Below are positions 45,777 through 54,069 of a stretch of DNA of 64,000 bases, in pieces (the stretch's first letter is position 1; the number at the start of each line of letters is the position of its first letter). Under the pieces are notes generated by a model, which made no database searches, was not told the origin of the DNA, and was given only the letters and a program-made list of their open reading frames with translations. Position numbers and translations under genes: made by a program. Source of the DNA: Actinoplanes sp. KI2 (lineage in GTDB: Bacteria; Actinomycetota; Actinomycetes; Mycobacteriales; Micromonosporaceae); assembly GCF_025630775.1 (NCBI RefSeq), contig NZ_JAOSZE010000004.1, positions 186,001 through 250,000 of the forward strand, read 5' to 3'.

Positions 45777-47117
45777 ATGGGGCGACTGTTCGGTACCGAC
45801 GGCGTGCGCGGGCTCGCCAACGGCGACCTCACCCCCGAACTGGCCCTCTCCGTCGCGGTCGCGGCGGCCCGGGTCCTCGTCGAGAGCGACAGCAGCCACC
45901 GGCCGCTGGCGATCGTCGGGCGGGACCCGCGGGCCAGCGGCGAGATGCTCGAGGCCGCCGTCGTGGCCGGGCTGACCAGCGCCGGAGCCAACGTCGTCCG
46001 GGTCGGGGTGCTGCCCACGCCGGCCGTGGCCTACCTGGTCGCGCAGACCAACGCCGATCTCGGCGTGATGCTCTCCGCCTCCCACAACGCGATGCCGGAC
46101 AACGGGATCAAGCTGTTCGCGGCCGGCGGCACCAAGCTGCCGGACGAGCTCGAGGCACGCATCGAGCAGGCGATCGAGGACGGGCACGGGCTGATCGGCC
46201 GCCCCACCGGCGCCGGCATCGGCCGGGTGCACGACCTGCTGGACGGGGCCGAGCACTACGTCAAGCACCTGGTCGGGTCCGTTCCACACACCCTCAACGG
46301 CCTCAAGGTCGTGGTCGACTGCGCGAACGGGGCGGCCAGCGAGGTCGGGCCGACCGCGTACGAGGAGGCCGGCGCCGAGGTCATCGCGATCCACGCCGAG
46401 CCGGACGGCCTCAACATCAACGAGGACTGCGGCTCGACGCACATGGACAAGGTGCGCGAGCGGGTCATCGCCGAGGGCGCCGACCTGGGCATCGCGCACG
46501 ACGGCGACGCCGACCGGTGCCTCGCGGTCACCGCATCGGGTGACATCGTCGACGGCGACCAGATCATGGCGATCCTGGCGCTGGCCATGCGTGACGCCGG
46601 GACGCTGACCGAGGACACGCTGGTGGCCACGGTGATGAGCAACCTGGGCCTGCGGATCGCGATGAAGCACTCCGGCATCAAGCTGATCGAGGCGAAGGTC
46701 GGCGACCGGTACGTGCTCGAGGAGCTGAACTCCGGCGGGCTGGCGCTCGGCGGCGAGCAGAGCGGGCACATCGTGATGCCGGCGTTCGCGACCACCGGGG
46801 ACGGCGTGCTGACCGGGCTGCACCTGATGGCGCAGCTGGCGGCCTCCGGCAAGTCGCTGGCCGACCTGGCCGCGGTGGTGCACAAGCTGCCCCAGGTGCT
46901 GATCAACGTGCGAGTCGCCAACCGCGAGGCCGGTGCCACCGCGCCGGCCGTGCTGGCCGCGGTGTCGGCGGCCGAGGCGGAGCTGGGCGAGACCGGGCGG
47001 GTGCTGCTGCGCCCGTCGGGGACCGAGCCGCTCGTCCGCGTGATGGTCGAGGCCGCCACGGAGGAGCAGGCTCGCGCGGTCGCCACCCGGATCGCCGACG
47101 AGGTCAAGGCCTTCTGA
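45777..47117 (+). CDS. glmM: Phosphoglucosamine mutase
   Basis: 446 residues, ATG with GAAAGGA upstream. Converts glucosamine-6-P to glucosamine-1-P for UDP-GlcNAc. Active-site phosphoserine S102 in [12 protein letters not shown], metal loop DGDADRC (about 241-247), sugar loop GGEQSGHIV, and phosphate loop [12 protein letters not shown] at the end. Works with glmS, 2.3 kb away. Confidence 0.97.
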   Translation: MGRLFGTDGVRGLANGDLTPELALSVAVAAARVLVESDSSHRPLAIVGRDPRASGEMLEAAVVAGLTSAGANVVRVGVLPTPAVAYLVAQTNADLGVMLSASHNAMPDNGIKLFAAGGTKLPDELEARIEQAIEDGHGLIGRPTGAGIGRVHDLLDGAEHYVKHLVGSVPHTLNGLKVVVDCANGAASEVGPTAYEEAGAEVIAIHAEPDGLNINEDCGSTHMDKVRERVIAEGADLGIAHDGDADRCLAVTASGDIVDGDQIMAILALAMRDAGTLTEDTLVATVMSNLGLRIAMKHSGIKLIEAKVGDRYVLEELNSGGLALGGEQSGHIVMPAFATTGDGVLTGLHLMAQLAASGKSLADLAAVVHKLPQVLINVRVANREAGATAPAVLAAVSAAEAELGETGRVLLRPSGTEPLVRVMVEAATEEQARAVATRIADEVKAF

Positions 47118-47127
47118 CGAGGCACTC

Positions 47128-48300
47128 CTAGCGGCTCAGTTTCGTCAGCCGCTGGGCCGCTTCGTCGATGACCTCCTCGCGCTTGCAGAAGGCGAAGCGG
47201 ATCAGGTGCCGGCCGGCCTCCTGATGGTCGTAGAAGACCTGGGTGGGCACCGCCACCACGCCACACCGGGCGGGCAGGCCGCGGCAGAAGTCGGCGCCGT
47301 CGGTTCCGCCCAGCGGCGTTATGTCGGCAGTCACGAAATAGGTGCCCTCCGAGGGCAGCACGGCGAAGCCCGCCTCGGTCAGGCCACCGACCAGGCGGTC
47401 GCGGCGAGCCTGCAAGCCCGCCCGGAAGCCGCTGAAGTACTCGTCGGGCAGCCCGAGGGCGACCGCGACGGCCGGCTGGAGCGGGCCGGCGTTGACGAAG
47501 GTCAGGAACTGCTTCACCCGGGCGACCGTGGCGACCAGGGCGGCCGGGCCGGTCGCCCAGCCGACCTTCCAGCCCGTACACGAGAAGGTCTTGCCGGCCG
47601 ACGAGATCCGCAGCGTGCGCTCGCCCATGCCGGGCAGGCTCGCCAGCGGGACGTGCGGCTCGGCGGCGTCGGTGAAGACCAGGTGCTCGTAGACCTCGTC
47701 GGTCACCGCGTACACGTCGTTCTCCTGGCAGAGCTCGGCGATCAGGGTGAGCTCGGCGCGGGTGAAGACCTTGCCGGTCGGGTTGTGCGGCGAGTTGAGC
47801 AACACCATCCGGGTTCGCGGCCCGAAGGCGGCGCGCAGCTCGTCCTCGTCGAACCGGTACCGGCCGTCCGGGCCGGGGCGCAGGGTGACCGGCCGTCGTA
47901 CGGCGCCGGCCAGGGTGATCGAGGCCGCATACGAGTCGTAGTACGGCTCGAAGCAGACCACCTCGTCGCCCGGCTCGCAGAGGCCGAGGATCGCGGCGGC
48001 GACCGCCTCGGTGGCGCCCGCGGTGACCACGACCTCGCCGTCCGGGTCCCGGTCGAGGCCCCAGAACCGGCGCTCGTGGCCGACGATGGCCGTGCGCAGG
48101 GCCGGGATGCCGTAGAGCGGCGGGTACTGGTTGGCGAGGCCGTGCCGGGCCACCGCGTCGAGCATCTCGGCGGGGCCGTCGGTGTCCGGGAAGCCCTGGC
48201 CCAGGTTGATCGAGCCGGTGCTCAGGGCCAGCGCGGACATCTCGGTGAAGATCGTCGTGCCGAACGCGCGCATGCGCTCGACCAGCGGGTCCCGGGTCAT
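47128..48300 (-). CDS. Class I/II PLP aminotransferase (DapC-like)
   Basis: 390 residues, ATG overlapping the upstream stop by four bases. PLP lysine K237 in SSAGKTFSCTGWKVGW; N173 (NSPHNPTGK), D201 and Y204 (TDEVYEHL) bind the cofactor. FGTTIFTEMSALA and NLGQGFPD at the start are shared with the mycobacterial protein annotated as DapC and with kynurenine/methionine aminotransferases. N-succinyl-diaminopimelate aminotransferase is plausible; substrate not proven. Confidence 0.85.
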   Translation of the reverse strand: MTRDPLVERMRAFGTTIFTEMSALALSTGSINLGQGFPDTDGPAEMLDAVARHGLANQYPPLYGIPALRTAIVGHERRFWGLDRDPDGEVVVTAGATEAVAAAILGLCEPGDEVVCFEPYYDSYAASITLAGAVRRPVTLRPGPDGRYRFDEDELRAAFGPRTRMVLLNSPHNPTGKVFTRAELTLIAELCQENDVYAVTDEVYEHLVFTDAAEPHVPLASLPGMGERTLRISSAGKTFSCTGWKVGWATGPAALVATVARVKQFLTFVNAGPLQPAVAVALGLPDEYFSGFRAGLQARRDRLVGGLTEAGFAVLPSEGTYFVTADITPLGGTDGADFCRGLPARCGVVAVPTQVFYDHQEAGRHLIRFAFCKREEVIDEAAQRLTKLSR

Positions 48301-49205
48301 GCCAGCGCCAGGTGGGTGCAGGTGACGGTGGCGAACGCGGAGCTGCCCGAGGTGCTGGCCTTGACCTCGGCGCCGTCGATCAGCGCCCGGCACTTGACCG
48401 AGCCGTCGTTGGCGCCGAGCCGTACCACGATCACCGAGAGCAGAGCCGGGGTCTGCACCTGGGCGCTGAACTTCCAGGGCAGCGGCACGTCGTCGAGCCG
48501 GACCGGGGTGTCGCCCACCTTCTGCAGGTAGACGATCGAGACCGGGCCGTCGCCGGAGACCTCGTAGGTCACCGTGATCGTCCGGCCGGTGCCGTCGGTC
48601 GGCAGGTCGGTGGGCAGGCCCGGCAGGGTGGGCACCGCGGTCGGCAGGTTGTCGAACGGGGCCTCGGCGGTCTCCCTGGCCTTCTCGGCCAGGTTGTGGG
48701 CGATCAGCACGCCGGCCGTCACGATGCCGCCGCAGAGCAGCAGGGTGACCGCCAGGATCACGGCGACGATCGGGGTGTTGCTCTTGCGAGGCGGTCGCCC
48801 GTATCCCGGTTGTCCATATCCCGGTTGTCCGTATCCCGGCGGCGCGTATCCGGGTTGCGGCGCGTATCCCGGCGGCGGGTAACCCGATTGTGGCGGGTAA
48901 CCCGGTGGTGGCGCGTACCCCGGTTGCGCTGCGTACCCGGGTTGCGGCCCTTGCCCGCCCGGGTAGCCGCCGTAGTCGGGGGTGTGGCCCGGCGCCGGGT
49001 AGTCGACCGGCGGCTGGGCCGGGAACTGCGAGGTCGGCGGATTGTCCGGCTCGGGGATCGAGGCCTGCCCGGGCGCGTACGCGGGCGGTTGATATGCCTG
49101 CGGCTGCTCCGAAAGCGCGTCCCCGGAGGGGGTCGGCCAGGGCTGCCCCGAGATCGGGGCGCCGGCGGTCGGATCCGGCGGCGGGTTGTCGGGCTGGTTG
49201 GTCAC
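48297..49205 (-). CDS. MmpS-like membrane protein with Pro/Gly/Tyr-rich head
   Basis: 302 residues, GTG with GGGAGAG upstream. Residues 1-140 are Pro, Gly, Tyr and Gln-rich with PGYG/PGYAP repeats; one membrane helix at ~145-168; then an extracellular domain of ~130 residues with TITVTYEVSGDGPVSIVYLQ and LPWKFSAQV, the pattern of MmpS transport-accessory proteins. Alone of its kind here, with no MmpL gene beside it. Coupled to the downstream aminotransferase by an ATGA overlap, though no functional link is obvious. Confidence 0.8.
   Translation of the reverse strand: MTNQPDNPPPDPTAGAPISGQPWPTPSGDALSEQPQAYQPPAYAPGQASIPEPDNPPTSQFPAQPPVDYPAPGHTPDYGGYPGGQGPQPGYAAQPGYAPPPGYPPQSGYPPPGYAPQPGYAPPGYGQPGYGQPGYGRPPRKSNTPIVAVILAVTLLLCGGIVTAGVLIAHNLAEKARETAEAPFDNLPTAVPTLPGLPTDLPTDGTGRTITVTYEVSGDGPVSIVYLQKVGDTPVRLDDVPLPWKFSAQVQTPALLSVIVVRLGANDGSVKCRALIDGAEVKASTSGSSAFATVTCTHLALA
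48790..48965 (-). repeat. Pro-Gly-Tyr coding repeats in the MmpS-like gene
   Basis: Imperfect units of 12-21 bp (for example TATCCCGGTTGTCCG on the plus strand), coding PGYGQPGYGQ- and PGYAPQ-type repeats of the cytoplasmic head. Confidence 0.8.
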
Positions 49206-49377
49206 GCGTCTCTCCCGGTACGGCGCAGCCCTTCGGCGCGCAAGCCGACGGTACGCCTGTTACGCCACCGCCGGAGCGCGGGGCATCCACTCTTCGGTCA
49301 CCACCCGAACACTCTTTCGAGCAGATCCGTTGCTTGAAAGTGTGCCTCTTGCGCATGCCAGGTGAGCGGTCGTCGGT

Positions 49378-49383
49378 TAGGCT
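49378..49383 (+). promoter_or_regulatory. -10 hexamer TAGGCT, leaderless glmS
   Basis: Seven bases (GCCCCCC) separate it from the glmS ATG; no ribosome binding site lies between. Confidence 0.55.
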
Positions 49384-49390
49384 GCCCCCC

Positions 49391-51274
49391 ATGTGTGGCA
49401 TCGTGGGTTACGTCGGCAGTCGGCCGGCGCTCAGCATCGTTCTCGACGGCCTTCGCCGGCTCGAGTACCGCGGGTACGACTCCGCGGGGGTGGCCGTCGT
49501 CGACGACGGCACCGTCCTGACCGAGAAGAAGGCCGGCAAGCTGGCCAACCTGGAGAAGGCGCTCTCCGAGCGGGCCCACGACGGCATCGCCACCGGCAGC
49601 ACCGCGATCGGGCACACCCGGTGGGCCACGCACGGCGGCCCGACCGACCGCAACGCCCACCCACATCTGTCCGCCGACGGCCGGGTCGCCGTCATCCACA
49701 ACGGCATCCTGGAGAATTTCGCCCGTCTGCGCAGCGAGCTCGAGGCGACCGGCGTCGAGTTCGCCAGCGACACCGACACCGAGTGCGCGGCCCACCTGCT
49801 CGCCGCCGAGGTCCGCACGCTGCGCGAGGCCGGCACGGTCGCCGGGCCGCAGCTGCTCGCCGAGGCGATGCGCCGCACGGTCCGCCGGCTCGAGGGCGCC
49901 TTCACGCTGCTCGCCGTGGACACCGAGGTGCCCGACGCGGTGGTCGCCGCCCGGCGCAACTCGCCGCTGGTGGTCGGCCGGGGCGACGGGGAGAACTTCC
50001 TGGCCAGCGACGTCTCCGCGTTCATCGAGCACACCCGGGACGCGATCGAGCTGGGCCAGGACCAGGTCGTGCTGATCACCCCGGACGGCATCGAGATCAC
50101 CGGGTTCGACGGCGCCGCCGCCGAGGGCCAGGAGTTCCACATCGACTGGGACGCGTCGGCCGCCGAGAAGGGCGGTTACGACTACTTCATGCTCAAGGAG
50201 ATCGCCGAGCAGCCGCAGGCGATCGCCGACACCCTGCTCGGCCGGCTCTCCGACCGCGGCGACATCATCCTCGACGAGGTCCGCCTCACCGACCAGGACC
50301 TCCGCGACGTCGACAAGATCTTCATCATCGCCTGCGGCACGTCCTACCACGCGGGGATGGTCGCGAAATACGCCATCGAGCACTGGGTGCGCATCCCCTG
50401 CGAGGTCGAGCTGGCCAGCGAGTTCCGCTACCGCGACCCGATCCTCGACCGCTCGACGCTGGTGATCGCGATCAGCCAGAGCGGCGAGACCATGGACACC
50501 CTGATGGCCGTGCGTCACGCCAAGGAGCAAAAGGCGCGGGTGCTCGCCATCTCCAACACCAACGGCTCGACGATCCCGCGCGAGTCGGACGCGGTGCTTT
50601 ACACCCACGGCGGCCCCGAGATCGCGGTGGCGTCCACCAAGGCGTTCCTCACCCAGTTGGTCGCCTGTTACCTGATCGGCCTGCACCTGGCCCAGATCCG
50701 TGGCGTCATGTACGCCGACGAGGTCGCCGCCGTGGTGGAAAAGCTGCAGAGCACGCCGGAGAGCCTGACCCACCTGCTGGGCCAGATGGAGGACGTACGC
50801 GAGCTGGCGCGCGACCTGAAGACGGCCTCCACGGTGCTGTTCATCGGCCGGCACGTCGGCTTCCCGGTGGCCCTGGAGGGCGCGCTCAAGCTGAAGGAGC
50901 TCGCCTACATGCACGCCGAGGGATTCGCGGCGGGCGAGCTCAAGCACGGCCCGATCTCGCTCATCGACCAGGGCACCGCGGTCGTCTGCGTGGTGCCGTC
51001 GCCGGCCGGCCGCGGCGTCATGCGGGACAAGGTCGTCTCCAACATCCAGGAGGTCCGCGCCCGCGGCGCCCGCACCATCGTGATCGCCGAGGAGGGCGAC
51101 GAGGGCGTCCGACCCTTCGCCGACCACTTGATCGTGGTCCCGCACACGCCGACCCTGCTCGCGCCGCTGATGACCACGGTCCCGCTGCAGATCCTCGCCT
51201 GCGAGATCGCGGCGGCCCGCGGCCTCGACGTGGACCAGCCGCGCAACCTGGCGAAGTCGGTCACCGTCGAGTAG
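49391..51274 (+). CDS. glmS: Glutamine--fructose-6-phosphate aminotransferase (isomerizing)
   Basis: 627 residues from the ATG at 49391, which exposes the required N-terminal catalytic Cys (MCGIVGYVG). Upstream in-frame readings are artefacts. N-terminal glutaminase domain (residues 2-~235, with LEYRGYDSAG, GHTRWATHGGPTDRNAHPH), then two SIS sugar-isomerase domains (ACGTSYHAG, ISQSGETMDTL), ending in PRNLAKSVTVE. First step of hexosamine synthesis. Confidence 0.97.
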   Translation: MCGIVGYVGSRPALSIVLDGLRRLEYRGYDSAGVAVVDDGTVLTEKKAGKLANLEKALSERAHDGIATGSTAIGHTRWATHGGPTDRNAHPHLSADGRVAVIHNGILENFARLRSELEATGVEFASDTDTECAAHLLAAEVRTLREAGTVAGPQLLAEAMRRTVRRLEGAFTLLAVDTEVPDAVVAARRNSPLVVGRGDGENFLASDVSAFIEHTRDAIELGQDQVVLITPDGIEITGFDGAAAEGQEFHIDWDASAAEKGGYDYFMLKEIAEQPQAIADTLLGRLSDRGDIILDEVRLTDQDLRDVDKIFIIACGTSYHAGMVAKYAIEHWVRIPCEVELASEFRYRDPILDRSTLVIAISQSGETMDTLMAVRHAKEQKARVLAISNTNGSTIPRESDAVLYTHGGPEIAVASTKAFLTQLVACYLIGLHLAQIRGVMYADEVAAVVEKLQSTPESLTHLLGQMEDVRELARDLKTASTVLFIGRHVGFPVALEGALKLKELAYMHAEGFAAGELKHGPISLIDQGTAVVCVVPSPAGRGVMRDKVVSNIQEVRARGARTIVIAEEGDEGVRPFADHLIVVPHTPTLLAPLMTTVPLQILACEIAAARGLDVDQPRNLAKSVTVE

Positions 51275-51299
51275 CCGCCGCAATCCCACCGGGCGGTGC

Positions 51300-51509
51300 C
51301 CACGGCCCATCGGGCGGCGGCAAGCGCTCGTCGTGGGGTGTCCATGGCTCATTGGGCGTTGCCCAGCGCTTGTCGGGGGTGCCCAGCGCTCGTCGGGTGG
51401 CGGCCAGCGCTCGTCGGGTGGCGGCCAGCGCTCGTCGGGTGGCGGCCAGCGTTCGTCGGGCGGCGGCCCAGCGCTCATCGGGCGGCGGCAAGCGCTCATC
51501 GGGCGGTGC
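51300..51509 (+). repeat. 21-bp tandem array, ten units
   Basis: Ten units of ~21 bp (one is 20, one 22); the central three (51383, 51404, 51425) are identical. The unit begins CCAGCGCTCGTCGGGT and ends GGCGG. The array starts 26 bases after glmS and runs into the 3' end of the hydrolase gene, whose stop codon is inside the last full unit. No spacers, so not CRISPR. Confidence 0.95.
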
Positions 51510-53205
51510 CCAGCGTGATGGCCGCCATCGTCTCCAGCGACGGGCTGCCTCGGTCCCAGTAGCCGAGGTGGCCCGCGCCGGGACTGCTCGCGAAGGTGTG
51601 CGCGCCGAAAGCCGGATCGCTCGGGTTGTGGCCGAACCACAGGTCCTTCTCCGGCAGCCCGACGACCGGGAAGACGGGGCCCACCACCAGGTCGCGGGCG
51701 AGAGCGGCGGGCGCGGGCGCCGCGTACTGAATGACGTCGCTGCCCGAGGTCGTCGACCAGACCCGGCCGGTCAGGTCGCGCGCCGAGTCGACGCCGACGC
51801 CCGGCGAGCCGACGAACACCACGTTGTCGGCGACGAAGCCGCCGGCCGCCGCCTTGCCGACGACGAGCGAGCCGTAGCTGTGACCGATCACGGTCTGTCG
51901 TGCGGGCCCGGCCGCTCGCAGCCCGTCCTGGAACCGCCGTAGCGCCGGCGCGCCCGCCTCGGCGCGGCGTGCGCTCGCCGCCTCGTCGAGGAAGTCGGGG
52001 GCGTCGTAGTCGAGCCAGAGCACCGCGCTGGTCGAAGCCGCCGGGGAGATCTCGGTCGCGCGGTCGGCGACCCGCTCGGCCCGGGTCAGCTCGCCGTCGA
52101 ACCTCGCCAGCTCGGCGGTCATCCCGGGCACGTGGGTGACCACGTTGTCGGCGTGGTCGGGGTCGCCGAGCGCGATCACCACCCGGCCCTCCTCGTGCAG
52201 GTCGAGCCGGAGCAGGTAGGCACGCGGACCGTGGTCGTCGTCCAGCCGGTCGGCCAGCGCGTCCAGCCCGTGCCGCAGCTCCCGCAACCGGCGCCGGTCG
52301 CCGGCGGCGGCGGTGGCCAGGGCCTGATCGAGCTCGGTCCGCCGATCGTCGAGCAGCAGGCGGTTGGCCGCGTCCCGGTCGGCGACCGGAAGGCCGTCCA
52401 GCGGGGCCAGCCAGCCCGGCTCGGTGACCAGCAACCACTGGCGCTCGGCCGGGGTCAGGGCCGCCCACCAGCGGCGCACCTCGGCCGGGGTGGCCGTGCA
52501 GGCCGGCCGCTCCGGTCCGGGCGCGGTGGGCGGCAGCCGGACGGCGGCCTCGATGCCGGCCAGCCGCTCGGCCGCCACCTCGTCGGCCCGGGCCGCGATG
52601 GCGAGCGCCACACTCAGCTCGGCGGAGATTGCCGCGCCGTGTGCAGCCACGCCGTTTGCCGCGTCGCTCGGAATCCCACCCCTTGCCGGTCCGCTTGCCG
52701 CCGGTCCGCTTGCGGCCCCGCTGCTTGCCGTCGGCCGGCTTGGAACCGTGCCGCTTGCCGCCGTGCCGCTTGCCGCCGTGCCGCTTGCCGCCGTGCCGGT
52801 GGCCGCCGCGCCGAGGTGTGCCGCCTGCGGAACGGCGAGCGTCGCCGAGCTGGCCCGGACCCGGCCGTCGTCGTCGATGGTCAGGCCGGCCCGGTGTGCG
52901 GCGGCCAGGGCGCGGGCGAGCAGCCGTTTCGCCCGATCGAGGGCCGCCGCGAACTCGCTCGCCGTCTGGTCGGCCTGCCAGCACAGGAGGCGGACGACGA
53001 TCAGACCGCGGCGCAATGTCGCCACCCGGGCCGCGGCCGCCGATGCCGCCGCACCGGACCAGGCCTGGCCCAGGCGTACGAGATCGGCAGTCAAACGGTC
53101 CGCAAGCCGGCCGGCCAGGGTGGCCCACCGCCGCCAAGCTCGGGCGATCGCCCGCCAGCGCGCCGGGTCGGCGACCCGCAGCCGGGCGTAGACGGCGGCG
53201 CTCAT
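51496..53205 (-). CDS. DUF1023-type alpha/beta hydrolase
   Basis: 569 residues, ATG overlapping the upstream stop (ATGA). N-terminal helical region (~1-110) resembling a WXG100-like four-helix part, an Ala/Ser/Gly/Thr-rich repeat linker (~125-180), a second helical part, then an alpha/beta hydrolase domain (~300-569) with nucleophile Ser in TVIGHSYGSLVVG (about residue 450). DUF1023 proteins are usually near WXG100-like genes, as here. No signal peptide; substrate unknown. The last codons lie in the 21-bp repeat array. Confidence 0.8.
   Translation of the reverse strand: MSAAVYARLRVADPARWRAIARAWRRWATLAGRLADRLTADLVRLGQAWSGAAASAAAARVATLRRGLIVVRLLCWQADQTASEFAAALDRAKRLLARALAAAHRAGLTIDDDGRVRASSATLAVPQAAHLGAAATGTAASGTAASGTAASGTVPSRPTASSGAASGPAASGPARGGIPSDAANGVAAHGAAISAELSVALAIAARADEVAAERLAGIEAAVRLPPTAPGPERPACTATPAEVRRWWAALTPAERQWLLVTEPGWLAPLDGLPVADRDAANRLLLDDRRTELDQALATAAAGDRRRLRELRHGLDALADRLDDDHGPRAYLLRLDLHEEGRVVIALGDPDHADNVVTHVPGMTAELARFDGELTRAERVADRATEISPAASTSAVLWLDYDAPDFLDEAASARRAEAGAPALRRFQDGLRAAGPARQTVIGHSYGSLVVGKAAAGGFVADNVVFVGSPGVGVDSARDLTGRVWSTTSGSDVIQYAAPAPAALARDLVVGPVFPVVGLPEKDLWFGHNPSDPAFGAHTFASSPGAGHLGYWDRGSPSLETMAAITLGTAR
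52680..52810 (-). repeat. 15-bp repeats inside the hydrolase gene
   Basis: Units of GTGCCGCTTGCCGCC (plus-strand reading), three of them perfect at 52746-52790 and several diverged ones on both sides; codes ASGTA repeats on the minus strand. Linker region, frame kept. Confidence 0.9.
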
Positions 53206-53489
53206 CGGGTCAGCCGCAGGCGAACGGCGGCCCGGGCGTCGGCTTCCGCATATGCCGCCGCCGCGGCGGTGACCAGGCGTGCCGTCTCCTCGACGCCGGC
53301 GCCGAGATGTCGCAGTTGCTGCTGGACTGCCTCGACGGCCAGGGCCGCGGCATCGGTCGTCCGCCAGCGCGGCGTGCGCTCCGCCGGCGGTGTCGCCGTC
53401 GCGGTGGCGGCCGTCTCGACGGCCGTGGTGGTCAGGGCGGAGGCGGTGCGACGCAGTTCCTCGGTGTGGACCTCGAGATCGGGATTCAC
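53202..53489 (-). CDS. Small WXG100-like helical protein
   Basis: 95 residues from the GTG at 53489 with GGAGG upstream. Ala/Thr-rich helical protein (LEVHTEELRRTASALTTTAV ... TDAAALAVEAVQQQLRHLGA) of the size and pattern of WXG100/ESAT-6-like or related excreted-virulence-factor-type proteins; the WXG motif itself is not present. Overlaps the hydrolase gene by four bases, so the two probably act together. Confidence 0.7.
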   Translation of the reverse strand: MNPDLEVHTEELRRTASALTTTAVETAATATATPPAERTPRWRTTDAAALAVEAVQQQLRHLGAGVEETARLVTAAAAAYAEADARAAVRLRLTR

Positions 53490-53618
53490 GGCAACCTCCA
53501 AGCGGGGCAACGGATGCGCCGACGTTAGGGGCCGGCGGTCATGATCAGGGACGCCTGTGGACAACCGCGCGGGCTCCGGCAGCGGGTTTTCCACAGGCGT
53601 TGCGCCACGGCGTACGGA

Positions 53619-53624
53619 TAGGGT
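53619..53624 (+). promoter_or_regulatory. -10 hexamer TAGGGT, leaderless acpS
   Basis: Six bases (GGGGCC) before the acpS GTG. Confidence 0.5.
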
Positions 53625-53630
53625 GGGGCC

Positions 53631-53999
53631 GTGATCGTGGCTGTCGGCATCGATGTCGTCCTGGTGGACCGCTTCGCCCGAGCCCTCGACCGGACCCCGC
53701 TGCTGGGAGTTCGCCTCTTCACCGAGGGCGAGCGGGTGACCGGCTCCGGCAACCCGCGGTCGGCCGAGTCGCTGGCCGCTCGGTTCGCCGCGAAGGAGGC
53801 CGTGGCGAAGGCGCTGGGCGCGCCGGCCGGGCTGCTCTGGCACGACTGCGAGATCGTCGCCGACCCGGACGGCCGTCCGTGGTTGACCGTCTCGGGTACG
53901 GTCGCCGCGGCTGCGGCGGCGCGTGGCATCTCGCGGTGGCATCTCTCCCTCTCGCACGACGGCGGGATCGCCTCGGCGATGGTCGTAGCAGAGTCCTGA
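53631..53999 (+). CDS. acpS: Holo-[acyl-carrier-protein] synthase
   Basis: 122 residues, GTG start. Transfers 4'-phosphopantetheine from CoA to apo-ACP. Magnesium-binding IDVV (D8 in [11 protein letters not shown]) and the [12 protein letters not shown] motif (catalytic Glu and Lys) are present; [16 protein letters not shown] ends the fold. Typical order acpS-nnrD-alr. Confidence 0.95.
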   Translation: MIVAVGIDVVLVDRFARALDRTPLLGVRLFTEGERVTGSGNPRSAESLAARFAAKEAVAKALGAPAGLLWHDCEIVADPDGRPWLTVSGTVAAAAAARGISRWHLSLSHDGGIASAMVVAES

Positions 54000-54069
54000 C
54001 CAGTGCGAACGCGAAACTGTCGTACCCCCGGCCTAAAACCGACGACACACGAACGGCTTTGGAGGGCAG

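Noticed and set aside
49298..53137. 1279-residue minus-strand frame spanning glmS and the 21-bp array
   Set aside because: Antisense to glmS; stays open through the array only because the unit is a multiple of three.
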